NCBI GenBank assembly: GCA_964517665.1
Contig: CAZFCY010000017.1
Span: forward strand, 1-39,508
DNA from: Congregicoccus sp964517665
GTDB taxonomy: Bacteria; Verrucomicrobiota; Verrucomicrobiia; Opitutales; Opitutaceae
Length of the DNA: 39,508 nucleotides
Direction: 5' to 3'
The notes below the pieces were generated by a model. It made no database searches and was not told where the DNA came from. It saw only the letters and a list, made by a program, of their open reading frames with translations. A program made the position numbers and the translations under genes. Positions 16,342 to 22,873 of the stretch are shown piece after piece (the stretch's first letter is position 1; every line of letters begins with the position of its first letter).

Positions 16342-16390
16342 ATTCCAATGCGCGATCAAGAATGGTCTCATTTTGATCGCGCATTGGAAT
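16342..16390. repeat. 18-bp perfect inverted repeat overlapping the HxlR stop
   Basis: ATTCCAATGCGCGATCAA (16342-16359) and its exact reverse complement (16373-16390) enclose a 13-base loop whose ends (AATG/CATT) can also pair. The right arm encodes the last residues (YSNARSK) and overlaps the stop of the HxlR-type gene. It can act as that gene's terminator. Its half TTCCAATGCGC...TTTGATCGC is echoed at 29005-29025. Confidence 0.75.
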
Positions 16391-16766
16391 AAACGTCGTT
16401 GGCTCCATCGCCCCGGCTGCCCGCCCATGTCAACAAGGCATCGAGCGCCGGACAAAGCGATTGGCCCCACTCGCTCAGGGAATATTCCACCTTCGGCGGA
16501 ACCTCCGGATAGACCTTCCGCCGAACAATCCCATCCCGTTCCAACTGCCGCAGTTGCTGGGCCAGCATCTTTTGGGTGACCGCGGGGATCGCCCGCTCCA
16601 GATCGGAAAAACGGCGGACCTCGCCGCCGAAAAGCTGAAAGAGGATGAGCAGTTTCCAGCGCCCTTCCAGCATTCGCAACGCCTGTTCGACGCCTTCGGC
16701 GGCCGTGGCTCGCGTCCAGGCTTTCTTTCCGGGCGGGTTGCTTACTTTTTTGTGGGTTCTTCCCAT
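16368..16766 (-). CDS. HxlR-family winged-helix transcriptional regulator
   Basis: A 132-aa regulator with the HxlR core: VEQALRMLEGRWKLLILFQL, FSDLERAIPAVTQKMLAQQL (recognition helix), RQLERDGIVRRKVYPEVPPK and VEYSLSEWGQSL. The family usually controls a divergent detoxification or redox operon by sensing an electrophile or ligand. The start at 16766 leaves only 28 bases to the divergent SnoaL-like gene, so it very likely regulates itself and that operon. The extreme C-terminus is encoded by the inverted repeat at 16342-16390. Confidence 0.9.
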   Translation of the reverse strand: MGRTHKKVSNPPGKKAWTRATAAEGVEQALRMLEGRWKLLILFQLFGGEVRRFSDLERAIPAVTQKMLAQQLRQLERDGIVRRKVYPEVPPKVEYSLSEWGQSLCPALDALLTWAGSRGDGANDVYSNARSK

Positions 16767-16794
16767 AACGAAACCATTGAGGTAATCTTGGCGG

Positions 16795-17136
16795 ATGAAA
16801 GCACGAGAGCATTCCCCAAAACTTCCCGAGGCCATCGCGGCCTACTGGGCGGCGGCAAATGCCGGTCGCAGTGAAGCCGCGGCGGCTTGCTTCTTTCCGG
16901 ATGCCCTGGTTCACGACGAAGGTCAACGTCACCGCGGCACTGCGGCCATCCGCGCCTGGATCGAGGCGACGACTCAACAATACCAACCCGTGGTCGAGCC
17001 GCTCGGCACGAAGATGACATCCGGCAGGCATCTCGTCACCGCCAGAGTCTCCGGCAGGTTTCCCGGCAGCCCAGTGGAGCTGGACTACGAGTTCACGCTA
17101 CAAGACGGAAAGATCCGCGCCCTGGAGATCAAATGA
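16795..17136 (+). CDS. SnoaL-like / NTF2-fold protein
   Basis: A 113-aa cone-shaped NTF2-fold protein: LPEAIAAYWAAANAGRSEAA (helices), CFFPDALVHDEGQRHRGTAA, IRAWIEATTQQYQPVVEPLG, then strands ending VELDYEFTLQDGKIRALEIK. Such proteins bind or isomerise small hydrophobic molecules, and many pair with an SDR. Its stop overlaps the ATG of the SDR at 17133 (ATGA), so the two are translationally coupled and divergently controlled by HxlR. Ligand unknown. Confidence 0.88.
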   Translation: MKAREHSPKLPEAIAAYWAAANAGRSEAAAACFFPDALVHDEGQRHRGTAAIRAWIEATTQQYQPVVEPLGTKMTSGRHLVTARVSGRFPGSPVELDYEFTLQDGKIRALEIK

Positions 17137-17942
17137 CGACTTCGACCCTCAGCTCGGCGCGAATCGATTCAGCCGAATTTTCCGGCAAGCGCGTCCTCGT
17201 CACCGGTGGCACAAAAGGAGCCGGTGAAGCGATTGTCCGCCGCCTTGCGGCAGGTGGCGCGTGCATCGCCACGGCGGCGCGTTCCGGTTTGCCGGAAGGA
17301 TTGGCCCCCGACCTCTTTGTTCAAGCCGACCTTGCCACCGTGGAAGGCACGCAGGCGGTTGCCACAAGCGTACTGCAAAAATTCGGCGAGCTGGATGTCA
17401 TCGTCCACAACGTCGGCGGGTCCCGGACACCGGGTGGAGGATTTGCCGCCGCATCGGAGGCCTTCTGGCAGGAGGAGTTGAATCTCAACCTTCTCGCGGC
17501 TGTGCGACTCGACCGCCTGCTCGTGCCCGGGATGATCGCACGCGGCGCAGGCGTGGTGGTGCATATCAGCTCGATTCAAAGGCGGTTGCCTTTGCCCGAC
17601 TCGACCACGGCCTATGCGGCGGCCAAAGCCGCGCTCACCGCCTACAGCAAGGCGCTCTCCAAGGAGGTCGGACCGAAAGGTGTCCGCGTCAACTCCGTCG
17701 CGCCCGGCTGGATCTACACCTCGGCAGCGGACGCGATGGTGAAGCGATTGGCGGCGAGCGCGGGAAGCGATGACGAGACGGCCAGGCAGGGCATCGTGGA
17801 TGCCCTGGGTGGAATCCCCCTGGGCCGACCGGCATTCCCCTACGAGGTCGCGGAGTTGGTGGCCTTTTTGGCATCCGACCGCGCCAGCGCCATCCACGGC
17901 AGTGAATACGTCATCGATTGCGGCACGATTCCGACCATTTGA
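17133..17942 (+). CDS. SDR-family oxidoreductase of the HxlR cassette
   Basis: A 269-aa classical SDR. The nucleotide motif is VTGGTKGAGEAI (residues 23-34), VHNVGGS stands in the NAG position, and the catalytic residues are Ser147 (HISSIQ) and Y161-AAA-K165. The C-terminus is CGTIPTI. The ATG at 17133 overlaps the SnoaL-like stop. Together with HxlR and SnoaL this is a common inducible small-molecule-modifying cassette. By eye the codon use is less extreme in third-position GC than in the surrounding genes, which fits acquisition by transfer. Substrate unknown. Confidence 0.92.
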   Translation: MTTSTLSSARIDSAEFSGKRVLVTGGTKGAGEAIVRRLAAGGACIATAARSGLPEGLAPDLFVQADLATVEGTQAVATSVLQKFGELDVIVHNVGGSRTPGGGFAAASEAFWQEELNLNLLAAVRLDRLLVPGMIARGAGVVVHISSIQRRLPLPDSTTAYAAAKAALTAYSKALSKEVGPKGVRVNSVAPGWIYTSAADAMVKRLAASAGSDDETARQGIVDALGGIPLGRPAFPYEVAELVAFLASDRASAIHGSEYVIDCGTIPTI

Positions 17943-18108
17943 ACCGACGGGAGAACAGGAATCCTCCTCGCGGCCGTCCGGCAGGGTGAGCGCCAATTCT
18001 TCGTCGTAGCCTCCTCGACCGGACGTGCGACAGGCGCGGAAATGTTCATGGCCGCCTGGTCCGCGACCTTGCCTTCAATCGGAATCCACTTAGCCGCTTC
18101 TCGAACAC
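17943..18108 (-). other. Intergenic stretch with possible minus-strand coding debris
   Basis: On the minus strand one frame reads VREAAKWIPIEGKVADQAAM followed by NISAPVARPVEEATT, and a shifted frame reads YDEELALTLPDGREEDS. Both look protein-like but have no start and no recognisable family. They may be a frameshifted relic flanking the HxlR cassette. Weak evidence. Confidence 0.2.
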
Positions 18109-18702
18109 ATGCGACCCTGGAAATGTCTCGAGTCCCGTCCCATCGTCAGCGACCCGTGGATGCGCCTGCGCGCCGACCGCTGCGAGCTGCCCAACGGAAA
18201 CATCCTCGATCCCTATTACGTGATCGAGGAGCCGGAGTGGGGCCACGTGCTCGCGGTGGATGAAAGGGAGCGCGTGCTGCTCGTGCGCCAGTACCGCTAC
18301 GCCGGCGATGTCGTGAGCTGGGAGTTTCCCGGCGGCCGGATCGATCCGGGCGAGGATCCGATGGCGGGCGCGCGGCGCGAGCTGCTGGAGGAAACCGGAG
18401 CCGTGGCGGATAACTGGATACAGGCGGCGCGCTTCTTTCCCAACCCGGCGCGGCAGACCAACCAGTTTCACGGCTTCGTGGCGCAGCGCGCGCGTGTCAC
18501 GAGGGAGGCGAGCCTCGATCACGGCGAGGTGATCGAGCACGGCTTCTTCACCCTCGACGAGATCGCGGGATTGCTGCGCTCGGGAGGATTCTCGCAGGGC
18601 AATCACCTCGCCCTGCTTTTCCTTGGCCTCGCGCGCCTCGGGCTTTCGGTGCCGGGGCCGTGGATGGGAGAAGTGGCGAGTGGCGAGGAGCGAGTGGAAT
18701 AG
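18109..18702 (+). CDS. Nudix hydrolase, ADP-ribose pyrophosphatase type
   Basis: A 197-aa Nudix enzyme. The box is GRIDPGEDPMAGARRELLEE followed by TGA (residues 76-98), preceded by VLLVRQYRYAGDVVSWEFPG, the typical ADP-ribose pyrophosphatase lead-in. PNPARQTNQFHGFVA and HGEVIEHGFFTLDEI follow as in the family. It would hydrolyse ADP-ribose or another NDP-sugar in the cytoplasm. The C-terminal tail (WMGEVASGEERVE) is encoded by the left arm of an inverted repeat, so the native end may have been altered. It is convergent with accA. Confidence 0.92.
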   Translation: MRPWKCLESRPIVSDPWMRLRADRCELPNGNILDPYYVIEEPEWGHVLAVDERERVLLVRQYRYAGDVVSWEFPGGRIDPGEDPMAGARRELLEETGAVADNWIQAARFFPNPARQTNQFHGFVAQRARVTREASLDHGEVIEHGFFTLDEIAGLLRSGGFSQGNHLALLFLGLARLGLSVPGPWMGEVASGEERVE

Positions 18703-18740
18703 TGAGGCGCGCTTTGTATGCTCGCTCCTCACTACTCGCC
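18675..18740. terminator. Inverted repeat between the Nudix gene and accA, probable bidirectional terminator
   Basis: Bases 18675-18694 (GGCGAGTGGCGAGGAGCGAG) match the reverse complement of 18721-18740 at 18 of 20 positions, with a 26-base loop. The left arm contains a short tandem repetition of GGCGAG and encodes the end of the Nudix protein (stop at 18702). The right arm ends just before the accA stop (18744). It sits between convergent genes. Confidence 0.6.
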
Positions 18741-18743
18741 CTC

Positions 18744-19742
18744 TCAACTCACGCTTGCGACCGGAACCTCGGCGGCGGCTTCCTCGTCGATCACGCCGAG
18801 CGCGCGAAAGCGGGTGTAGCGGGTGTCGAGAAGCTTCTTGGAAGACAGCTTTTTCAGGGCCGAAAGGTGTCGCGCGATCGCGCGCCCGAGGTTTGCCGCG
18901 GCGAGATCGTAGTCGTTGTGATTGCCGCCGAAGGGCTCCTCGATGATCTCGTCGACGATGCCGAAACGCGCGAGGCTGGCAGGATCGATCTTCAACGCCT
19001 CCGCGGCGCGCGGGGCCGAGGCGCGATCCTTCCAGAGGATGGCGGCGCACCCTTCCGGGGAGATGACCGAGTAGTAGGCGTTCTCGAAAATGAAAACGCG
19101 GTCGGAAACGGCGATGCCGAGCGCGCCGCCGGAACCGCCCTCGCCGATGATCGTGGTCACGATCGGTGTCTGCAGGACCGCCATTTCGCGGAGGTTGACC
19201 GCGATCGCCTCGGCCACGTGGCGCTCTTCCGCGCCGATGCCCGGGTAGGCCCCCGGGGTGTCCACGAATGTGATGACGGGCATTCCGAACTTCTCCGCCA
19301 TGCGCATGAGGCGGAGCGCCTTGCGGTAGCCTTCGGGATTGGGCATGCCGAAGTTGCGCAGGATGTTGTCCTTGGTGCCGCGGCCCTTCTGCTGGCCGAT
19401 GACCATGACGGCTTCGCCGTCGAGAAAAGCCGTGCCGCCGATGATTGAGCGGTCGTCGCTGTAACAGCGGTCGCCGTGATATTCCTGAAAGCCCGTGAAC
19501 ATCCGCTGCACGAAATCGAGGGTGTAGGGCCGCTTCGGATGCCTTGCGATCTGCACGCGCTGCCAGGCGGTGAGGTTGGAGTAGATCGTCTTCTTCGTCG
19601 CGGCGATCTTCTCCTCGATCGCGGCGATCTCGCTCGAGACGTTGACGTTGTTTTCGATGGAAAGCTGGTGGAGCGATTCGAGCTGGCGCCCCAGATCCCG
19701 CAGGGGTTTCTCGAACTCCAAAGTGTAGGTCGGCTTGTCCAT
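18744..19742 (-). CDS. accA: Acetyl-CoA carboxylase carboxyltransferase subunit alpha
   Basis: A 332-aa cytoplasmic subunit that, with AccD, transfers carboxyl from biotin to acetyl-CoA to make malonyl-CoA, the first step of fatty acid synthesis. The N-terminus YTLEFEKPLRDLGRQLESL is the coiled AccA lead. ARHPKRPYTLDFVQRMFTGF, GDRCYSDDRSIIGG, FGMPNPEGYRKALRLM, VDTPGAYPGIGAEER and GEGGSGGALGIAVSDRV are diagnostic. Length is normal. It follows a TPR gene on the same strand after 137 bases that contain an inverted repeat, so it probably has its own promoter. Confidence 0.97.
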   Translation of the reverse strand: MDKPTYTLEFEKPLRDLGRQLESLHQLSIENNVNVSSEIAAIEEKIAATKKTIYSNLTAWQRVQIARHPKRPYTLDFVQRMFTGFQEYHGDRCYSDDRSIIGGTAFLDGEAVMVIGQQKGRGTKDNILRNFGMPNPEGYRKALRLMRMAEKFGMPVITFVDTPGAYPGIGAEERHVAEAIAVNLREMAVLQTPIVTTIIGEGGSGGALGIAVSDRVFIFENAYYSVISPEGCAAILWKDRASAPRAAEALKIDPASLARFGIVDEIIEEPFGGNHNDYDLAAANLGRAIARHLSALKKLSSKKLLDTRYTRFRALGVIDEEAAAEVPVASVS

Positions 19743-19809
19743 GGGCGGTCCGTATGCGGCGCCAGACGGGCAGTGTCAATCTGCCGGAAAGGAGGGGAGG
19801 GAAGCCGAA

Positions 19810-19882
19810 GTTGAAGTTTAAGTTCGAAGTTGAAGTGGCACGGGCGAACCCACAGGCCGCCTCAACTTAAACTTCAACCTCA
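19810..19882. repeat. TTGAAG/TTAAGT micro-repeat forming an inverted repeat
   Basis: GTTGAAGTTTAAGTT (19810-19824) is exactly inverted at 19864-19878. The flanks carry further TTGAAG copies. The repeat is AT-rich in a GC-rich setting and contains the stop codon of the TPR gene (19880-19882). It lies between the TPR gene and accA, both on the minus strand, so it may terminate the TPR transcript. Confidence 0.65.
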
Positions 19883-20227
19883 ACTCTCCCCCTTGGGCGA
19901 TTTGAGCTGATCCTTCCAGCCCATGATGCGCGCCTGGGCGCCGAAGTGTTCGGCGCGCGCCTTGTCGCCTCTTTCCATCCAGATGCGCGAGAGGCTGGTG
20001 TTGATGAAGATGTCGTCGGGCCGGAGGGCATGCGCCTTCTCCGCCGCGGCGAGGGCATCGTCGAAGGCGCGCGTGTTGAAACAAACCTCCGCCAGCGCGT
20101 GCCAGGCCTCGAAGCTCCGCGGAAATCGCGCGGTCGCGTCGCGAAGCTTTTCCAGCGCCGCGTCGTTCTCGCCCATGGCGAAGTCGAAGGTGGCTTCGTC
20201 GATGATGTTTTGAACGTCGTCGGGCAT
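19880..20227 (-). CDS. Small TPR-repeat protein
   Basis: A 115-aa helical protein starting MPDDVQNIIDEATFDFAMGE. Tetratricopeptide-like units are visible: NDAALEKLRDATARFPRSFE, AWHALAEVCFNTRAFDDALA and AAEKAHALRPDDIFINTSLS, then RIWMERGDKARAEHFGAQAR. TPRs mediate protein-protein contacts; the partner is unknown. An upstream Met at 20269 would add 14 residues without TPR character, so 20227 was chosen. It follows modA after about 100 bases. Confidence 0.85.
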   Translation of the reverse strand: MPDDVQNIIDEATFDFAMGENDAALEKLRDATARFPRSFEAWHALAEVCFNTRAFDDALAAAEKAHALRPDDIFINTSLSRIWMERGDKARAEHFGAQARIMGWKDQLKSPKGES

Positions 20228-20330
20228 GAGGGCAGGAAACGGAACGCTCCGGTGTGTTGTCGAGAACAACGACGCCGGGCCGCGAGGCGAAGCCCGGGCG
20301 GATGGGGCGCGGGACTCGATAAACCGGCGA

Positions 20331-21086
20331 TCAGCGCGGAGGGAGAAATCCGTGCCTGACGAAGATCGCGCGCGCTTCCCGCGAGGCGAGAAACTCGACG
20401 AGCCTTCGCGCGGCGGCGGCGTTTTTCGAGTCTTTCATCGCCGCGACCGGATACGAGATGCCGGGTCCGTCGGCGGGCGGGACTTCGAAGGCGATTCTGG
20501 TCTTTTTCGAGGTCAGCGCGTCGGTCTTGTAAACGATGCCGGCGTCCGCGTTGCCCGCCTCGACGGCGGCGAGCGTCGCGCGGACGTTTTGCATCGGAAC
20601 GACCTTCCCGGAAACCGCGGTCCACAGGCCGAGTTTTTCCAGATACTCGCGAGCGTAGATGCCGGCGGGGACGGTTTGCGTTTCCGCCAGGGCGATGCGC
20701 CGCACCGCGGGCGTCGCGAGATCGGCGGGCGTCGCGATCGCGGGCGCGTCCTCGTTTCCGACCACGATGACGAGCGTGTTGGAGAGCAAGGAACGGCGCG
20801 TGTCGATCGCGATCAATCCGTCGGCGGCGAGGTCGTCCATCTTCGCTTCGTCGGCGGAAAAGAACACGTCGGCGGGCGCACCCGCCTTGATCTGGCGCGC
20901 GAGCGTGCTGGACGCGCCGAGATTGAGGCGCAGGGTGTCGCCCGTGCCCGCCTCGTAGGTTTGCGCGATTTCCCGCATCGCATCCGTCAGGCTCGCGGCG
21001 GCGAAGACCGTCACCTCCGCCGCCCGCGCCGGCAGGAGCGTGGCGAGAAGCGCGGCGAGGAGCGTGGGAAGGCGGCGCGCGTTCAT
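20331..21086 (-). CDS. modA: Molybdate ABC transporter substrate-binding protein
   Basis: A 251-aa periplasmic protein that binds molybdate or tungstate. The signal peptide is LLAALLATLLPARAA (cleavage near residue 23). Mature signatures are VTVFAAASLTDAMREIAQTY, GASSTLARQIKAGAPADVFF, PAGIYAREYLEKLG, and NADAGIVYKTDAL near residue 180. Its ATG overlaps the stop of the Moco-fold protein upstream (ATGA). The permease and ATPase genes (modB, modC) are not adjacent, which is unusual. They may lie elsewhere. Confidence 0.93.
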   Translation of the reverse strand: MNARRLPTLLAALLATLLPARAAEVTVFAAASLTDAMREIAQTYEAGTGDTLRLNLGASSTLARQIKAGAPADVFFSADEAKMDDLAADGLIAIDTRRSLLSNTLVIVVGNEDAPAIATPADLATPAVRRIALAETQTVPAGIYAREYLEKLGLWTAVSGKVVPMQNVRATLAAVEAGNADAGIVYKTDALTSKKTRIAFEVPPADGPGISYPVAAMKDSKNAAAARRLVEFLASREARAIFVRHGFLPPR

Positions 21087-21574
21087 GGCCCGGTTGCGAG
21101 GGAAACGATTTCGATCGAAACGACCTGCCGCACCCAGCGCGCCCCTCGCTGGTCCCCTGGGCAGACGAGGCGGAACGGCCCGGCCTGGTCGGGGAGGGGC
21201 TCTCCATCCTGCCGATCGACCAGCAGGATGTCCTTTTCGCGAAACGCCGGATCGAACTCCGCGAGCGCGAACGCGGCGACATACCCATCCGCGGCGCGGA
21301 CGCGCACGGCGAGCGCCACGGCCCGGCCACGCAGGGTGTTTCCGCCGAGCGGCGCGCCCACCAGCGCGAGCACGTCCCGCACCGCCACGCCCCGGTAGCG
21401 ACGCGGCTCGCCGTGATCGAGCGCCTCGATCTCGACCCGGGGGAGCGCGGCGAGATCCGCGGCGTCGAGTTCCCGGCGGTTTTGTTCATGGACGACGGTG
21501 ATGGCGGGCCCGGCGGCGCTGGCGGCGCAGGTGGCGAGAGCGAGGAGCGAGGCGAGTCGGAAGAGCTGGCGCAT
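21083..21574 (-). CDS. Small exported molybdopterin-oxidoreductase-fold protein
   Basis: A 163-aa protein with a signal peptide (LFRLASLLALATCAASAAG) and a single domain resembling the Moco-binding fold of the sulfite-oxidase family. YRGVAVRDVLALVGAP and GRAVALAVRVRAADGYVAAF are seen, then DPAFREKDILLVDRQDGEPL, GPFRLVCPGDQRGARWVRQV and VSIEIV. It is shorter than a full enzyme, and the usual Mo-ligating cysteine region is not evident, so it may bind cofactor or substrate without redox activity. It is coupled to modA by an ATGA overlap, which supports a molybdenum link. The start at 21574 gives the signal peptide. Confidence 0.8.
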   Translation of the reverse strand: MRQLFRLASLLALATCAASAAGPAITVVHEQNRRELDAADLAALPRVEIEALDHGEPRRYRGVAVRDVLALVGAPLGGNTLRGRAVALAVRVRAADGYVAAFALAEFDPAFREKDILLVDRQDGEPLPDQAGPFRLVCPGDQRGARWVRQVVSIEIVSLATGP

Positions 21575-21722
21575 GATCGAGTGGCGGGAGGTGACGCGGG
21601 AGCCGCGGCCCGGCCCGGAAAAGCCTTCGTCGGGTTGGAAGCGGTGGTCGAACAGAATAGTCATGTCCGCGCGAAAGAAAACCGGTCCGGCAAAACGGGT
21701 TGCGTAGGCGCGGGCCGCGCGG

Positions 21723-22748
21723 TTGCGTCGGGGCACCCGGTTTCTGGTGAAGTTGTTTACGTCGTCCATTCCCAAGGAGTTGCAGGCCGCGCTCGTCGTG
21801 GTGGCGGGGTTTGCCGCGTTCCTCACCTGGGACCAGTGGCACTGGTGGAGCGTGAAGGAGGACTACGCGTTCGGATACATCGTGCCGCTGTTCGTGGCCT
21901 ATGTGGTGTACGATCGCTGGCCGAAATTGATCAGGCTGCTCGCAACGCCGCCGGAGACGCGGGCGCCCCGCTGGATGCGGCGGATCGGAAGCGCGAAGGC
22001 GGGCGCCGGCCTTGCGCTCGGCCTGTTGCTGTTCGCGATGGGCGCGCTCTACCGGGCCGGCTCCGGCGTGTCCCAACCGGGTTCGCTGGCCATGGCGCTG
22101 GGATTTTCGGCGATCGCGCTGTGCCTGATCTACCTGAGCGCGCCGGACACGGCGGCGGCCGGCGCGCCGACGAGTCCCGGATTCGCGGCCGGCGTCCGCG
22201 CGTCGTTTCACGAGACGCGGACGCAGGTGGCGCTGCTTTTTGTTTTTCCCGCGTTCGTCTGGATCGTGTCGGCGCCGCTCGTTTCCGCGGTGGAGCACAG
22301 CCTCTCGCTCTTCCTGCTCGAGAAGGTGACCGGCATCGTCTTCTTCATCTTCGACATGCTCGGGCTGCCGCTCGAGCGGCGCGGCAACGTCCTCGCGTTC
22401 CCCAGGGGCGAGGTCGGCGTGGCCGAGGCGTGCTCGGGCATCCGCTCGCTCACCGGCTCGATTTTCGCGGGCTCGTTTCTCGCCGCGGTTTTCCTCGACC
22501 GCTGGTGGAAGAAGCTCGGCCTCGTCGCGGCCGCGATGGCGCTGGCGTTTCTCACCAACATCCTGCGATCACTCTTCCTCACCGCGTGGGCCTACACCCA
22601 CGGATCGGCCGCGATCGAGGGCCGCGTGCACGACGTGACCGGATACGCCGTGCTCGGGTTGACGACCGCCGGCCTCCTGCTCCTGATCCCGATCTTCAAT
22701 TTCCGTTTCAACATCCCCGACATCGAATCCGCCGATGTCCGGGTTTAA
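21723..22748 (+). CDS. Exosortase/archaeosortase-family transpeptidase
   Basis: An integral membrane protein of 341 aa (TTG start at 21723; a GTG at 21747 would give 333 aa). The exosortase catalytic triad is present: Cys237 in VAEACSGIRSL, Arg282 in LTNILRSLFLT and His303 in RVHDVTGYAVLG. These sit in a bundle of about eight hydrophobic helices. Exosortases cleave C-terminal PEP-CTERM-like sorting tails of exported proteins and are often tied to extracellular polysaccharide. No target protein is encoded nearby. The gene is divergent from the Moco-fold gene and is followed by a repeat and a DegT aminotransferase, so a glycan link is possible. Confidence 0.93.
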   Translation: MRRGTRFLVKLFTSSIPKELQAALVVVAGFAAFLTWDQWHWWSVKEDYAFGYIVPLFVAYVVYDRWPKLIRLLATPPETRAPRWMRRIGSAKAGAGLALGLLLFAMGALYRAGSGVSQPGSLAMALGFSAIALCLIYLSAPDTAAAGAPTSPGFAAGVRASFHETRTQVALLFVFPAFVWIVSAPLVSAVEHSLSLFLLEKVTGIVFFIFDMLGLPLERRGNVLAFPRGEVGVAEACSGIRSLTGSIFAGSFLAAVFLDRWWKKLGLVAAAMALAFLTNILRSLFLTAWAYTHGSAAIEGRVHDVTGYAVLGLTTAGLLLLIPIFNFRFNIPDIESADVRV

Positions 22749-22860
22749 ACCACGGAGCACCAGGGACACCGCGCAACAGACAACGAAGGAAACAAGGCGA
22801 CTGGAACGCGGCCTTTGCCCTTCTGGCGCTCTTCTGTGTAGTTCTTCCGGTTTCCGTGGT
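22749..22860. repeat. Intergenic element bounded by ACCACGGA/TCCGTGGT
   Basis: ACCACGGA (22749-22756) is inverted at 22853-22860, enclosing a 96-base segment with partly complementary interior. It begins at the exosortase stop and ends 13 bases before the DegT start. The wording (ccacggag, gggacacc, ccgtggt) resembles degenerate members of a CACGGAG-type intergenic repeat family seen in many environmental genomes (recollection, not searched). Confidence 0.5.
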
Positions 22861-22873
22861 CCGATTTTCTTCC

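Noticed and set aside
21575..21722. Possible Moco riboswitch upstream of the Moco-fold protein and modA
   Set aside because: The leader is GC-rich with several small stems, but I could not match the conserved Moco RNA core. A covariance-model search would decide.
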